Below, piece by piece: positions 1 to 12,376 of a stretch of 64,000 nt of DNA; the stretch's first letter is position 1, and every line of letters starts with the position of its first letter. The notes under the pieces are model-generated. The model made no database searches. It worked only from the letters and a program-made list of their open reading frames with translations, and had not been told where the DNA came from. The stretch is from Termitomyces sp. T153 (Eukaryota > Basidiomycota > Agaricomycetes > Agaricales > Lyophyllaceae), in the NCBI GenBank assembly GCA_018296165.2, contig JACKQL020000019.1:248001-312000 (forward strand). Direction: 5' to 3'. The translations under genes were made by a program, and so were the position numbers.

Positions 1-63
1 TCACAGTGTGATGTACCGACAAACTATCGTAGGAATCTGACCGACACTCATGGTTCTACTCAG

Positions 64-1334
64 GTATTTTGCTTCGGGAACTGGAGCGGCAGGGCTCGTT
101 GGGGCAATGCTGTGGTGGGAACTTCGTAATCTGGGTGTAAGAGTTGGGGTCGGACTTTCTTCAGTGGGTCCATTAAAGAATATCGTGTGAGGTGGATACT
201 CATCCTTCAAACACTCAGGTCTTGCCATTTATAATCCCTTTGACATACTTCTTCCTTCTTCCTCCCAGCTCTGCTTTTCCACACTCTTCACCTTCATCGC
301 CTTACGAAGATTATACCAGTTCGCCGCTCGAGTCAACCCTAACGCTTGACTCCGATGCAAAGAGCTACGTCGAAGACTTGGGTATCCGAAATCGGAGCGG
401 TGTCTCGTTGACTCTCAGTGACAAATGGCGCATCATGAAGTCTTCCATCGTGAAATACATGTTACCTGCCTGTGAGATCTCCTTTTCAAAACTGGTGCCC
501 TTCTTGAGTTCGCTCATCAGCGTCCAGTTGGCGTTTATTTAGTACGTTAGTTGATTGCTAGGTTCAAACGAGGTTCAAACGAATGTTGATTTCATCCAGT
601 TCGAGTATACCATCAACCAGGTATAGAGACCTATTGGCATGAATTATGAGTTTCTTTCATGATCTTTTCCATGCAGGGTGTAGCCCCAACTCTCATTTAC
701 CCCGTTCCAACTCCAGAGGAACATCCTATACTAAGCATTTTCATTAACTCAATACGTGACTACTATCCATTGTGGCAGGTATGTGTACTTCAACCAATCT
801 GATTTCGTCCACTTAGACTGTGGTTGATCTTGCGTTTAGCTTGTGTATCAAATTCCCGTCTTCTTCTCGCGGTCATCAATCTCTTTCGGAATTCCTCCGC
901 TTCCTTCCCGGCTCCTCCCACTCCCCGCGATCATACAATGTCTTCTCTTCGTCATTCTTACCTTTGAATCTGCTGTCGGGATCTACAACGAGTCTGCTAG
1001 CGCAGCGAGTATTGTGACTGTTTTCCTGCTCATTACCATCGAGGGTATATGTGGTGGCCTCGCATAGTATGCCTTCTCCTACAGTCCCATCTATTCATCT
1101 AAATACTCCCGCGCTAGCGTCAACGTATTTTACCATATAAATCAAGAACGGCCCAACCCTCTGTCAATGCACGACCCCGAGCGTGCAGCTCAGGAGAAGG
1201 AGTTCAAGATCGGCTCGATTGGGTTCGCAGATTCCTTGGGTATCCTCTTCGCGTCACTGCTCGCAGTTCCAACGGAGTTAAAACTATGCAAAGTGCAAAT
1301 CAACAGGGGAAAGATGTTCTGTAAGAGTTTGTAG
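64..1334 (+). CDS. BTN1: Battenin (CLN3/BTN1 family), 3' part of gene, N-terminus outside window
   Basis: Polytopic membrane protein of the CLN3/Btn1 family, which in yeasts acts at the vacuole/late endosome in pH and amino-acid homeostasis (family knowledge). Exons that keep one frame are 64-163, 219-471, 528-541, 600-620, 677-778, 840-1066 and 1118-1334, with stop TAG at 1332. Visible family motifs are SGTGAAGLVGA near the start, PLTYFFLLP, GVYLFEYTINQG across the two tiny exons, YYPLWQLVYQ, FFSRSSISFG, IEGICGGLAYVNVFYHI, and a C-terminal DSLGILFASLLA. The order and spacing match the C-terminal two thirds of the family. Introns are 51-61 nt with GT..AG ends. Exons of 14 and 21 nt are unusually short but needed to rebuild the conserved motif. 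The acceptor at 62-63 implies at least one more exon upstream of base 1. The family call is secure; single junctions are inferred. Confidence 0.88.
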
Positions 1335-1860
1335 AGAGCGAAGCATGATGAAGTTAGAATTGATATATCGGGACGGGATATTACATTTCAATGAATTGGA
1401 TTTTTGCCAGTGCGGGAAGCAAGTAACGATGTCAGAACGCAACACAACATTTCAGGAAGATCAGCATAAACTGGCGACGAGGAGCCTGTAGTGAAGTAGA
1501 ATGCTGACTTCGAAAGACATATTAAAGTAATGTATTATTGGGGAGCTTGCTCCCCTTCGTATAGACAGGGATCGAAAATGTAGAAATGTAGAAGATTTGT
1601 CAGCGACCGTGATTTGGGCGTGTTTGAATACAAAGACTTTATCCGGGGGTGTGGGAATTTGCCTTGGCCATCCGCATTCTGTCGGCGGAGTCTGAACCTC
1701 CCCAAACCTTACGGGACCGCGAAATTGATGCGCTGTCCATCTGGCTCTCACGGCATGTACTTCTTTGGTTATTTGGGGCTTACTACTCTTCTGAAACTGC
1801 TCTGCATTTCCTGCTCTTGAGGACCTAGACTTTGACTATATAGTCAAATATATAGCACAC
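1335..1860. other. Intergenic region downstream of BTN1
   Basis: CpG is normal here, unlike the sequence to the right. A 96-codon open frame on the - strand (1461-1751) matches no family I recognise and is not supported as a gene. The switch to CpG-poor repeat sequence falls at about 1850-1870. Confidence 0.6.
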
Positions 1861-4800
1861 TAAGAGGATGCCAATTTGGCATTTAGTGAAGTCCAACCTC
1901 TCAGCCTTAATTTGCTGACACTCCAGATTGCTTGATGTGACTTTGCTCACTCTAGCTTTTTTGGTGTGACCTCTCTCACTCAGTGGTGTCAGGAGCTTTC
2001 AGTACCTGTTCTAAGCTTTCCGGGACTCTTGGACTTGTGCTCTCTCTGTGTGCTTATTGTTTGGTTGCCTACTATACCATTGTATCTGCAAGAGGGCAGC
2101 CTATAAAATGCCAACTACTATTTCTAAGGATTCTGAATATGTGCTGATAAGGCCCACCTGTCACTGAGCACCATTGCCAACATCTCCAACTATTTTATCT
2201 GGTCAGCACCTGACTTGATCACAACATGGGATTTTTGTGTTTCTTGTTATTTTTCTCAATTCTTGTTTAACAGGTCACACACAAGTCACATGACTTATCA
2301 TGTGTGGTCTAGCCTCAAGGTCTGGAACAACATAGCCATTTGTATGGGATTCTAGTGACCACAAGACTTCTGGATCATGAGCCTCATCACATGGAATCTA
2401 GCTTTTGGATCTAGAATGATAAGGTCAAGACCTTCTCTTAGCAATGATTGTTAGCAACATCACTTAGCAACAATGATACTTCTTCACAAAATGGATATTA
2501 AAGACCATGTGACCCCTTACCCATCATTTCTCTTGTCTTGCTTACAAACATATCTGAACAGCATCTACACTTCAGATAGCTCTCTTTTGCTTACTGACAT
2601 CTATTATGCATATTTTTGACATCATGTACATACACTTGGTTACCATACTGACACCCAGTATGTATTATGAACACTTTGGCAGATGCTGTTGCTGGCAGCA
2701 ACAATCTCTCTTTTCTGAATACTATACTTACAAACAGTATAAATACTGCCTGTACATACAGAGTATCCAACAGAGTCTTGTTCGCCTGTAGTATTCTTCA
2801 GCTCTTAAGCTTCAGATCTCTTCTTATTCTCTCTTGTCATTGTTAACAGCTTACCAACAAGTCTTGACAACCTCCTACTTGATTTAGCATGGGTACCAAC
2901 TATGGGTACTCTTTAGTGTGCTGCAACTTAGCAATGCTAGCAACTGTGGCTAGCAACTAGTTTGTGTTCTTTCCCCAACTCCTACTAATTTCACTTACTC
3001 CTTTTCCTCCCATCTCACTTCTGTCACTAGGCCTTTACTGCCCTTAGCAATCTTTGACAACCTAGTTCTTAGTGACTTGTTTTGCATCCTATTCCTTTTA
3101 TCACCCTTCTTTAGCAACTTTTGTTTTCCTACCAAACCAATTATTTCCAATCACTTAGTTCACTGGCTCATCTTCCCCTCCCTTCTTAGTGATTTCCACT
3201 AGTGACCCTTTTTATCTACATCTTTCTGCCTTATCTAGCAACTTAGTGACCCTGCATTACTATCTAGCAATTTAGGCTAGTAATAGTGACATTACACACT
3301 TGTTTTCTACATTACCTATTCTTCCATTAGCTCTTGTTTTTTGGGATTTTACCAACTTGCTCACATTACTTCCTATTGCCAGCTACTCCATCTAGTTGTT
3401 TGTGTTTAGGCTTTCTTTTGTTTTCTCTGCATTCTGCAATGCCAAGAGTACCAGCAGGTTTGCCAGCCAGATCTGAGGGGCCTACCATGCAGGATTTTCT
3501 GGCCAGAGAATTTTCTGTCATATCACCACCAGATGACCCAACATGCTTTTGTTTCCTCTGATGTTCTCCTTTCTTTCAAGCTGCCTTATGTGATGCAGCA
3601 GCAGCAGCCCTCTTTTCATGGTCAGCATGAGTGCCATACTCAGCAGGAACCCTGTCCTTATTCTTGTTGACATAAACCTTCTACTGGAAGGTATCACTAG
3701 ATCCATGTTTTTCCTGACCATCTCTCCAGAACTTCAGAAGGTGCAACAGCTCTGACCAACTGAGATTGTGGGAATCCTTGAATTCCAGTGATTTAGGAAG
3801 ATATCTTGAATTGATGGATTTGGTACAATTCAACTGCACAGCATTGTATGGAGCTGATTTGTAATGGAAGCCTGAGGCAATTTCTGAGAATTTTTCAGTG
3901 AGAAAGATTCAAAGAACCAGGACAACTAATTTACTATAATAACTGTTCAAGTAGTCTCAGACAAGCATTTCCAATTCTGGCCAGGTTTGGACCATGTTGC
4001 TTGGTGGAGGTGGTAGTATTGGGAAACCATCACTGTCTTGCTCAAGAGCAAGATCAGGATGGGTCAAAACAGAAGGAGTAGTGTCCTGTTGCAAGGTGTT
4101 ATTTGTTGCTCTATGTGTGCCCAGGAGAGTGGACATGTAGTCCACCATCTTCTATTTGAAGTCATCTGCAAGGTCAGGAAACATATTCTCAAATGAAAGC
4201 TGGTTGGTCCATGTCAAGTGAGATATATTGTTATGTCTACAAGTACAATGTGGTTAAAAGAAATTTCAAATCTAGCATAACATGCACCTACACTCTAAGA
4301 GTCATGCCTTTTTTGGCAATCCATCCTACAACAGTCCAGCTCAACATGCCCATCTCCTTAAAACAAAGGATGTCTGCATCATCAACCCATTTTAAACCAT
4401 ATTTGTCTGCCTTTCTAAAAAAAACATTGGAACAGATCATAGGATAGATAACAGATACCAGACACTGGAGCAGATGGGAGACCAACAGCTCTGCATTGGA
4501 CAGAAGTGAGGATCAGACACCAGACACTGGATAGTGGACAGCCAGCAGGTTGAGGAGCAATATGATGACTTTGGAACAAAAAGAAAAGACTACTCACTTG
4601 CACTGGATATCTGGCAGATTTCCTTTCTCACTCCACTGAGCAGCTGTCCTCCATAAGTGGCTTTCCTCCTCTGGACTTAGCCAATTCATAACATTTTTCA
4701 CAGCCACATTGTACTCTGAAAATGACTCTAGTCATGAGCTGTCAAGATCCTCAACATCCAGCAAGTTTTTTATCTCCTGATTGATTTCCTTTGACATTGT

Positions 4801-6000
4801 TTGCCACACCATGTCCCTAACAGAAATTTGCATGAGTGCCCTTGGGTCTTTATGTTGGTTATATGGTCTCCAGGAATTCTTTATGTAGTTTCCAACTTTC
4901 TACTAGAAGGCATTAGAAGTCTGGATTTAGCAAATGTGAATGGGGACTCACCTTGATTTTCTCTGCCCACTCTTCCCCAGTTTCTGGTGTTGTTCCCTTA
5001 TTGGCCCAGTAGTTGAAAATATTGGTGAGGATTTTATCTTTTAAGATTGTGGTTCTAGCCTGACAATTTGGCTCTCACTGGTACATTTCCTCATATGGTT
5101 CAAAAATTGCCCTCTCATCTGCAGTGAAGAGTGGTTCCATTTGTCTTTTTCTCAGAGAAAGTATTAGTTCTGGCACCTGGCAGACATTGGGTATGGGCTC
5201 ATGAGACAAGAACATCTTGTAGGCCCATTTGTTAAATTCAATTTTTGTCAAACACTAAATCACATGATCTTTCACCCACATGAAAAACTTTCAGAGAGTG
5301 CACCAGAGCCAGTGTCTGCTCACCAGAGTGGATGAAGGCCAGCTGAGAAGGTCTCTCTCTCTCTGTGTCAAAAAACTGTCTGTCTCTTTATTGAATTGTC
5401 TTGCACCAATTGAAGAATGTCCATAGATGGCCTACCAGATCAGATGACCTACTGGATCAGATGTCTGTTCAGCAGACCAGACATTGGCCAGTGGTCCATA
5501 AGTTCTGCCAATTCAATCAAATTGTCTTATACCAGTCTTGCTAGTTTTTTCCTCACTCACTAAGGGGCATATAGATTTCAGATAACCTTGAAGAACTACA
5601 CCAGCTGTGACAAAATCTGATTTGTTACTAATGCCACCAACACCAATGAATATCTGTTTTTCTATTGTCTCTTCTATAATCCATCTTGGTAGACAGTCTG
5701 ATGGTGGCTTTCTTACTTTAGCCTAGTGCATATCACTTGAGGAAAACTTTCACAACAAAATTTTCTTTAAAAATACCCAATGTTGTAGAAAGATTGCCAA
5801 TATTGATCATCATCTGCCACAAATCACTTGCACCTCTTCACATCAACCAATCATCTTGTACAGGGCTCATAACAATTTCCCTTTCCCATCTCATATGTGC
5901 TGCTACATATATTCCATGAAATCTCCTGCTGGCAGGCACACTCTTTGACACCTCATTTACACCATGAATTTGAATGCTATGGTGAAGCACCAGCAGCAAG
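1861..6000. repeat. CpG-depleted decayed repeat of unknown class
   Basis: Nearly four kilobases with only a handful of CpG and no intact reading frame. 2880-3300 is rich in the short words TAGCAAC and TAGTGAC. On the - strand between about 5230 and 3500, broken frames with stops give peptides such as EEWAEKIKV and NYWANKGTTPE. They resemble the accessory hypothetical proteins that often accompany transposons in Agaricomycetes, but I cannot name the family. No LTR or terminal inverted repeat pair was found. Probably part of the same old element as the KDZ transposase to its right. Confidence 0.45.
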
Positions 6001-6036
6001 CAACCAAAACCTACAGTTCTCAGGCAAAGAGATCTT

Positions 6037-7609
6037 ATGCTTGCTGAAGAAAAGACAAGAGTCATCCAGAACTCTAGAGAATTACCTATACTGGTGAAAG
6101 AACAAGTGCCCATCAGTCCAATGCCAGTTGTCACTTCTGCTGTGCCATTCCCAGCCACCAATGATGACCATAATATTTTTGGGGATGCTACAATGGTAGA
6201 TGATATATATCCTGTCTCCATAAAGCATGGCAAGGTAAATTTCCATGGAGAAATTGTGCAACATATTATTGTTAATATCTTATAGACACAGGCAGACTAT
6301 CTCAATGATTTTGCCAACTATGTCCCACAGTTGCTCAATGGTTTACTCAGTCATGAATCCATTGGTGATATTAGCCATTGTCATGCATGTTCTAACAAAC
6401 ATCTTGCATGATGGCAATGCCATGATTGCATGGGTTCAAGACTTCTTTGTCATAGGTGTTTACACTGAACACACCAGTCTAACCCACTTCACCAACCAGA
6501 GATATAGAATGGCAAATACTTCCAGCCCATGAACTTATCTGATGCAGGTGGCTATCTCTATGTTCCCCACCATTAATTCACAATTGCCATGGTGGCATAA
6601 CCTGGGTGAATGTTCTTGAGGACTATGAACAAAAAAATGACATTAAAGAGCAAGACTTTCTGCAAGCCATCCAGAGTATGTCTACATTGTCATGGTGTGA
6701 TCAGGCATACTGAAATTACTAATACAGGTCATGATGAATCAATTGATATTGATGTAGGAACAGGGATCAATAGCAACATGTTTCTGGCACTGGATATGCC
6801 AGCAGAAATGCACTTTTTATCAAGTAATCCATCCCTGGAGATGGAGTTTTTAGCAGTGGATTGGTTCCACAGGATGACGGATCTACTGTCCAATCCATTG
6901 CTGCAGCAGGAGCAATAGTTTCTATCAGTGGATTCTATGGATCTAGAGTCAAATCCATCAAATTTCTCTATGCCTATCTCACATGCCAAAATTCTGGCTA
7001 GAATTCAGATACTAGAGGAGGAGTGACAGGAACTAGAGGACAATGACACCATGGAAGATGGAGAACTGCCATTGGAACAATTACCAATGGAAGGAGGAAA
7101 ATCATACTGCTCACATTGATGGACTTCCTCCCTCTGCAGCCACTGCTGGTTTCAATCCACCATCTGCATATGGGTGCCATATTGAGAGAATTGATTGCTT
7201 TAGAAACCCAATTGCACACATTGTACACACAACTGGTGTGCACTATATCAGTGTTGTTGCATGCAAGTGTTCTGGCCAAGATGTCTGGGTCAAGAATGTC
7301 ATTCACTCCCAGCTGATTCCCAGCACATTCAACAGGACAAGAACATATTTTACAACAGCTGTTCTGGATGATTTTCATCTGACTAATCTAGAGTGCAAAG
7401 CCTCTACTTATCAGTATTGGCAGAAACTTGCAAGGATCACTTCATCAATTGCTTCTTCAGGTGAAGTCGATAACCTCTATTGTGAATTAAAACAACTTTT
7501 GTGTTCATGGTGCTGGTTAAAAAAATTGAAATGGGCAGGGTTTGAACATGATGAGACAAAAGAACCAAGTGCAGTGAGCTTGTGATATTCTGTCCCACTT
7601 GCCCTCAAC
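6037..7609 (+). pseudogene. KDZ (Kyakuja-Dileera-Zisupton) transposase remnant, cysteine-rich N-terminal half
   Basis: Broken frames encode the cysteine-cluster region typical of fungal KDZ transposases. One segment (about 6285-6520) reads C-x2-C, then WWQCHDCMGSRLLCHRC, then a histidine-rich stretch ending IWNGKYF. A second (7190-7609) reads HIVHTTGVHYISVVACKCSG, then LIPSTFNRTRTYFTTAVLDDF, then ends in CPTCPQ. This is the known order of the CxC2-type domain leading to the CPACPQPG motif. Internal stops and frame changes show it is dead. The catalytic DDE half is not found in this window. The frame stops exactly where the gypsy element at 7610 begins, so that insertion truncated it. Confidence 0.72.
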
Positions 7610-7973
7610 TGTAAGGGCAACCTCCAGAGTGACAGATCAGAGTCACACAGCTAGCAGAGGGCAAAGTATATTAGCAGAGTGGACAACAATACAATCAGTA
7701 ACTAATCACCTAGCAGAGGGGAATCTAAAGAGAACAAGTCTCAGGATCCCCACTGCTTGGTGCAGTGCATCAGCAGGCAGCAGAGGCATGAGAACTACTG
7801 TACAGATGACCAGAGCTACTCCTAATCCTAGGGCAATGATTGCTGAGGAAATATGGAGAACTCTGCAGTTCTCCAGAGATCTCTGGGGTTTTAGAAAGAG
7901 CCCTGGACACATCAAACAAGCTGTGGAGGTGCTGGAACAAGGTGTGGAGGTCAGAAATGGAAGTTCCCTGACA
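7610..7973 (-). repeat. 3' LTR of the gypsy element 7610-14842
   Basis: Starts TGTAAGGGCAACCTCC and ends CCCTGACA on the + strand, 364 bp. It matches 14538-14842 along its length except for about 60 bp that the other LTR lacks. That extra piece lies between two copies of CTAGCAGAGG, consistent with deletion by recombination between direct repeats in the other copy. Confidence 0.9.
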
Positions 7974-7986
7974 TCACCCCCTCTCT
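7974..7986 (-). other. Polypurine tract of the gypsy element
   Basis: On the - strand the bases directly before the 3' LTR are AGAGAGGGGGTGA. This is the expected plus-strand priming site. Confidence 0.75.
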
Positions 7987-9470
7987 AGCATGCAGCATCT
8001 CAATGTGCAGGGTAAAAGAAGTCCCTAATTGCTTGGTCCACTGGTGTAAAAAGGTAGATCCCTTGTATGGCATGTGGGGCATCTGGATGTCTCCAGTGGA
8101 ACTCCTTGACAAGTATGGGGGCATGTACATTCTTGCAGCTCCCAGGAGATGTCCTTGATCCTGTAGCCTTTCCACTTCACCTTGTATTGTAGTCATCTCT
8201 GGAATAAACAGCTATCCAGGATTTCCTCCACCTCATATTTCTTGTTGTTGCTGACCACTACAGGGAGTGGCAGAGGCAGCAGATGAGCCCTAGAATGGGA
8301 TCTTTAGGGGCTGGAGTTAGTTTGACCACATTGAACACTGGATGAAGCTGGCGCATCCCTGCAGGGAGCCAGAGTCAATAGGCCAAGGGTCCTACCTGTT
8401 GTTCCACTGTGAAAGGTCCCAACTGACAGTGCAACAGCTTTTTTGAGGGCTGGGTAGTTGTAATGTTAGAGGCATCCAGGTAGACTCAATCTCCAGACTG
8501 ATATTTGCACTCTGGGGTTCTCTCACAGTTGTAGTATTGCACTATGTCATCCTTTGCCTTTGCCAGTGCTGCTTGGGCCTCCTCCTATAACCTCTTCATC
8601 CAGTCACAAATTTTTTTACTGCTTCATTCTCCAAAGGTTGGGCCCAGGGTTCAAAACCCATGTGTGGATGCCATCCCATGTCAAGGAAGAATGGGGAAAA
8701 CTGGGTGGACACATGAACATAGTTGTTATACTGGAATTTGGTGTCAGGGAGGAGTTTGTCCCAGTCATCTTGGCACTTGTTGCAAAAGAGGTGGAGATAC
8801 TGTTCTAACTCCTGGTTTATGCATTCTGTCTAGCCATTGGACTGTGAGTGGTAGGTGGTAGTGGTGTGGAGCTTCACTCCAAGCAGTTGGTAGAGCTCCT
8901 GGGTGAACTCTGCTACAAATTGTGGTCCCCAATCTTAGATGTAGGTGTCAGAGAGGCCATGGAGCTTCCAGACATTCCTCTGGTACAGGTTTGCAGCACC
9001 CATGGTGGAACAGGTGGTGTGGGCTAGAATGAAGTGCACTTGCTTGCCTTACAGGTCTACCACCACCATGATTGCATCATAACAGTGAGCATTGGAGAGC
9101 TCTACAATGAAGTCCATGGATGCCATGCTCCATTGCTCTATGGGCATGGGTAGTGGGTGTAACTGTCTGTAGGGGAGTTGGCATTGGAGCTTGGTCTAGA
9201 GGCAGAGATTGCAGGTACTAGTGTAGGACCCAATATACTGAGACATCTGGGGCCACCAGTAGTTCTGCAATACTAGCTCCAGTGTCTTCCAGTGTCTGGG
9301 TTGTCCTGCAATGCAGGAGTCATGGTGTTGCTCCACAATCCTCCAGCAGAGCTTTGGAATGTTGGGGACATAGATACAGTCTTGGAAGGTTAGGATTCTG
9401 TCTTGGAGAGCCCATTTGTCAGCACAGACCATCTTGACACCAGTGGTATGCCCCAACTTCAGTGTCTGAG
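7987..9470 (-). pseudogene. Integrase and chromodomain of the gypsy element
   Basis: Read on the - strand. 9470-9196 holds the integrase zinc-binding region: RIVEQHHDSCIAG, then NYWWPQMSQYI, then CNLCL. 9180-8480 holds the decayed catalytic core, and 8480-8200 an integrase C-terminal segment with GPFTVEQQVGPLAYWL. About 8250-8100 holds a chromodomain, seen as KYEVEEILDS followed by YKVKWKGYRIKDISWE in broken frame. Chromodomains in this position target chromoviruses to heterochromatin (family knowledge). Stops in every frame rule out a functional protein. The upstream RNase H part continues at 10702 beyond the inserted solo LTR. Confidence 0.85.
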
Positions 9471-10701
9471 TGTCACGACCCATCCCCTGGACTCCTGCAC
9501 ATCGTCCAGCAACCTCCCGTTCCCCAAAACTCCCAATGCTCCGCCAAACTTCCGCCCATGCCCCGCACCTATTTTGATTAGCCCTGACGCACCCTCAGCT
9601 AACTCTGATGCCTCCCCAGCTAACTCCAATGCCTTCCCGGCTAACTCCAATGCCTCCCTGGCTAACTCCGACGGCCCCCTGGCCAACTTTAACACCTTCT
9701 CTGCAGCCACTGACACTTACCCTGGATCTCCCAAACCCTGAGAACCACCCCCACTGTTCCTGATCTTTGCCACCCATCATCAACTCAACACCCTGGCTCC
9801 TCCGACCCATTCCGGAGTATCACAACAACCTCAGGGCAACCTGCATTCCCAAATGATCCCATCAACATCAACACGGCCCAACCCTTGATCACAACTGACA
9901 CCCACCAACTCTGTCAAGCTCTGCCAAGCCCCGCCGCCACAGCCGACATACTCCGAAGTTCTCCAGTAGTCAGTATATAAGACGTCGAGTAGCTCTTCGT
10001 ACTCTAGTCTTGATGTTACCTACCTATTGTTAATGTTACCTATGGTCTGATTGTTTTCTTTCTTGTGTTCTGTGTTCTGTGTCTTGTTTTCCTTACTCTC
10101 AGTCTCCCGGTCTTATCTCAGTCTCCCGGTCTTATCTCAGTCTCCCAGTCTTGTCTTGTCTCCATTTTGTTATCATTCTCATTATCGTTTTGTATCTCCA
10201 CTCGAATCTATTCTTGTTCCATCTTGACTCCATCTCATTTTGTCTGACACTGTCTCGGTGACTCCATCCGGCCATTGTGCCCAAGTCTTCCTCAACTTTA
10301 ACGACCTCACGAACTCCGCAATTACAATTATGAACCCCAACACTCTTTCACCAGATCTGAACCTCACTCTTCGCTTGGTTCCAGACCCCATCAACCCCAA
10401 TTGATCTTCCATCAAACCCCGGCTCCACTCCCATTGATTGCATAGCCTCCTACCCCTTCACGTCTGCAAATCTCCCATATGGTCTTCTGCCTGAACCCTG
10501 CCAAGCCTGTCCCGTTTCCTTGCAATCTGACTTCCCCGGACCTCCCCGGACCTGTTCAGATCACACTCCACCGACTATCTGCACAAGCAATCAGTGTCCA
10601 GAATGCCTTTGAGTGTCCAGTTGCCCATGCAAGGGGATCACGCCCACCTAGTAAGGACTCGCCCAGTGCAGCTGAGCCCCCGTGGTCAGCGGAACCTGAC
10701 A
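9471..10701 (+). repeat. Solo LTR (Ty3/gypsy type, 1231 bp) with 5-bp target duplication CTGAG
   Basis: Starts TGTCACGACC and ends GGAACCTGACA, with inverted ends TGTCA/TGACA. Flanked by perfect direct repeats CTGAG at 9466-9470 and 10702-10706. A near copy lies at 17385-18585. It carries a TATA motif (AGTATATAAG, about 9972-9981). It also has two short tandem arrays: about four to five 24-bp units starting GCTAACTC (9597-9690) and three 19-bp units TCTCAGTCTCCCGGTCTTA (about 10098-10156). CpG is common, unlike the host element, so it arrived later. Open frames inside it are low-complexity chance frames. Confidence 0.93.
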
Positions 10702-12291
10702 CTGAGCAGCTTGTGCTACAAGCTCCTCCTGCTGACCATCCTGATTACCCCACCATATGTCCTGGAGAATGTCCACCTCTGCTCCCTTGATGGCAAGACC
10801 CTCCATAGCTTGGATTGCAAACAATTCAGAGTGGAGGAGCACAATGTTGCTGTTATCCCCTTTCTCTGTGCCATGGTCTGCCCTCCAGAACAGGGTGTCT
10901 GGTTTTCCCATGCTCTGGCCAGGCTTGTGGTGCAAAGAGAAGTTGAAGTTGACAAGGTAGAGGAACCACTGGGCCTGTCAGTGATTGAGCTTCTTGGCCA
11001 TCCAGAAGTATTTGAGATTCTTGTGATCTGTCCAGACCTCAAACTTGTGCCATGCACCTTCCAGGAAGTGCTGCCACTCCTCAAGCAACCAGATGATGGC
11101 CAGCATCTCTTTGTCATGGATCTTGTAGTTCCACTCCACCACATTCAGGCTCTTGGAGTAAAGGCCACTGGATGCCACTTCCCATTCTCCAGGAATTGCT
11201 GTGAGAGCACAGCCCCAGTGGCAAAGTTGGAGCTGTCCACCTCTACCTAGAAAGGAGAGTTGTCATCCAGGAAGAGGAGGACAGGTCCAGAGGTTACAGC
11301 ACACTTAAGAGTGTCAAAGGCCATCTGCTCCAGAGGTCCCCAACTCCATGTAACATTCTTTCCCATGAGGTCAAATAGCAGATGAGTGTGGTGCAAGAAG
11401 TCCTGGATAAATCTCTAGTAGAAGTTTGCAAAACCAAGGAATGCCTGCACCTCCTTCTTGTTCTTGGGCTCTGGCCACTCTACCACATCTGCTACCTTCA
11501 CCAAGTCCATCTCCACAGCTCTGTGTAAGATGATTAGGCCAAGGTACTTGATCTGGGTTTGTTCAAAATTGTGCTTCTCTGGCTTGAGGTAGAGCTGGTG
11601 CTGGCAGAGACATTCCAGGACAAGGTGAGTAATCCGACAGTGTTCCTCCTGCATTTTGGTATAGATGAGGATGTCATCCAGATACACATACACTATGCCC
11701 TCTGCTATGAGGTTCTGAAAGATGTCATTCATCATCATCTGGAAGGTGAAAGGGCTGTTGGTGAGTCCAAAGAACATAATGAGCAGCTCAAACAATTCCC
11801 AGTTGGTCCAGAAGGCAGCCTTCCACTCATCTCCTTCCTGAATGTGCACATTGTTGTAACTCCACCAGATGTCCAGTTTAGTGAAGTATCACACACCCCA
11901 GAGGTTGTTGATGAGCTTGGAGATGAGGGGAGAGGGTAACAGTTCTTCACCATCATGGCATTGAGTATCTGGTAGTCCTGGACCAGTCAGAGTGAACCAT
12001 CCTTCTTCTTGATGAAAAAGACCAAAGAAGCCATCAGAGACTTGGATGGGTGGATGCAACTGGAGTCCAGGTTCTTCTGCAGGAATGCATCAAGCTTGTT
12101 CTGTTCCCATAGCATGAGCTGGTAGACCTTACAGCTGGAGGGTGCAGAGCCTGGCAGCAGTTTGATGGTGTGGTGCCACCTCTTGTGCTCCAGAAGCAAG
12201 TCAAATGAGGCTTTGGAGAACACATCCTCAAAAACATGAAGGTAGGGGAGTACCACATTCCAGAACTCTCAGGGCACAGTGTTAGCAGCAA
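10702..12291 (-). pseudogene. Reverse transcriptase and RNase H of the gypsy element
   Basis: Read on the - strand. 12256-11950 gives the RT start with VFFIKKKDGSL. 11849-11415 gives the palm with FGLTNSPFTFQ, the catalytic motif YLDDILIY (complete YLDD) and FLGFANFY. 11178-10978 gives RNase H with KEMLAIIWLLEEW and DHKNLKYF. 10935-10720 gives the RNase H to integrase linker, where ADALSRR is changed to PDTLFWRAD. Stops lie between the segments. The interruption by the 9471-10701 solo LTR separates this part from the integrase zinc finger. Confidence 0.88.
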
Positions 12292-12376
12292 ATGCCTGGG
12301 CCAGTCATTGGGACATGGTCTGGCTAGCCTGGATCTCCATGACAGAGGGTGGCAGATATATGGTGGTAGTATAGAT

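Noticed and set aside
1461..1751. 96-codon - strand frame after BTN1
   Set aside because: No motif and no supporting context.
9597..10156. Short regular repeats considered as a CRISPR-like array
   Set aside because: They are head-to-tail minisatellites without unique spacers, in a eukaryotic LTR.
9403..10600. Several open frames of 60-112 codons, some repetitive (ANSDASPANSN-type)
   Set aside because: They are translations of the minisatellites of a solo LTR and recur in the second copy with different reading; no gene.
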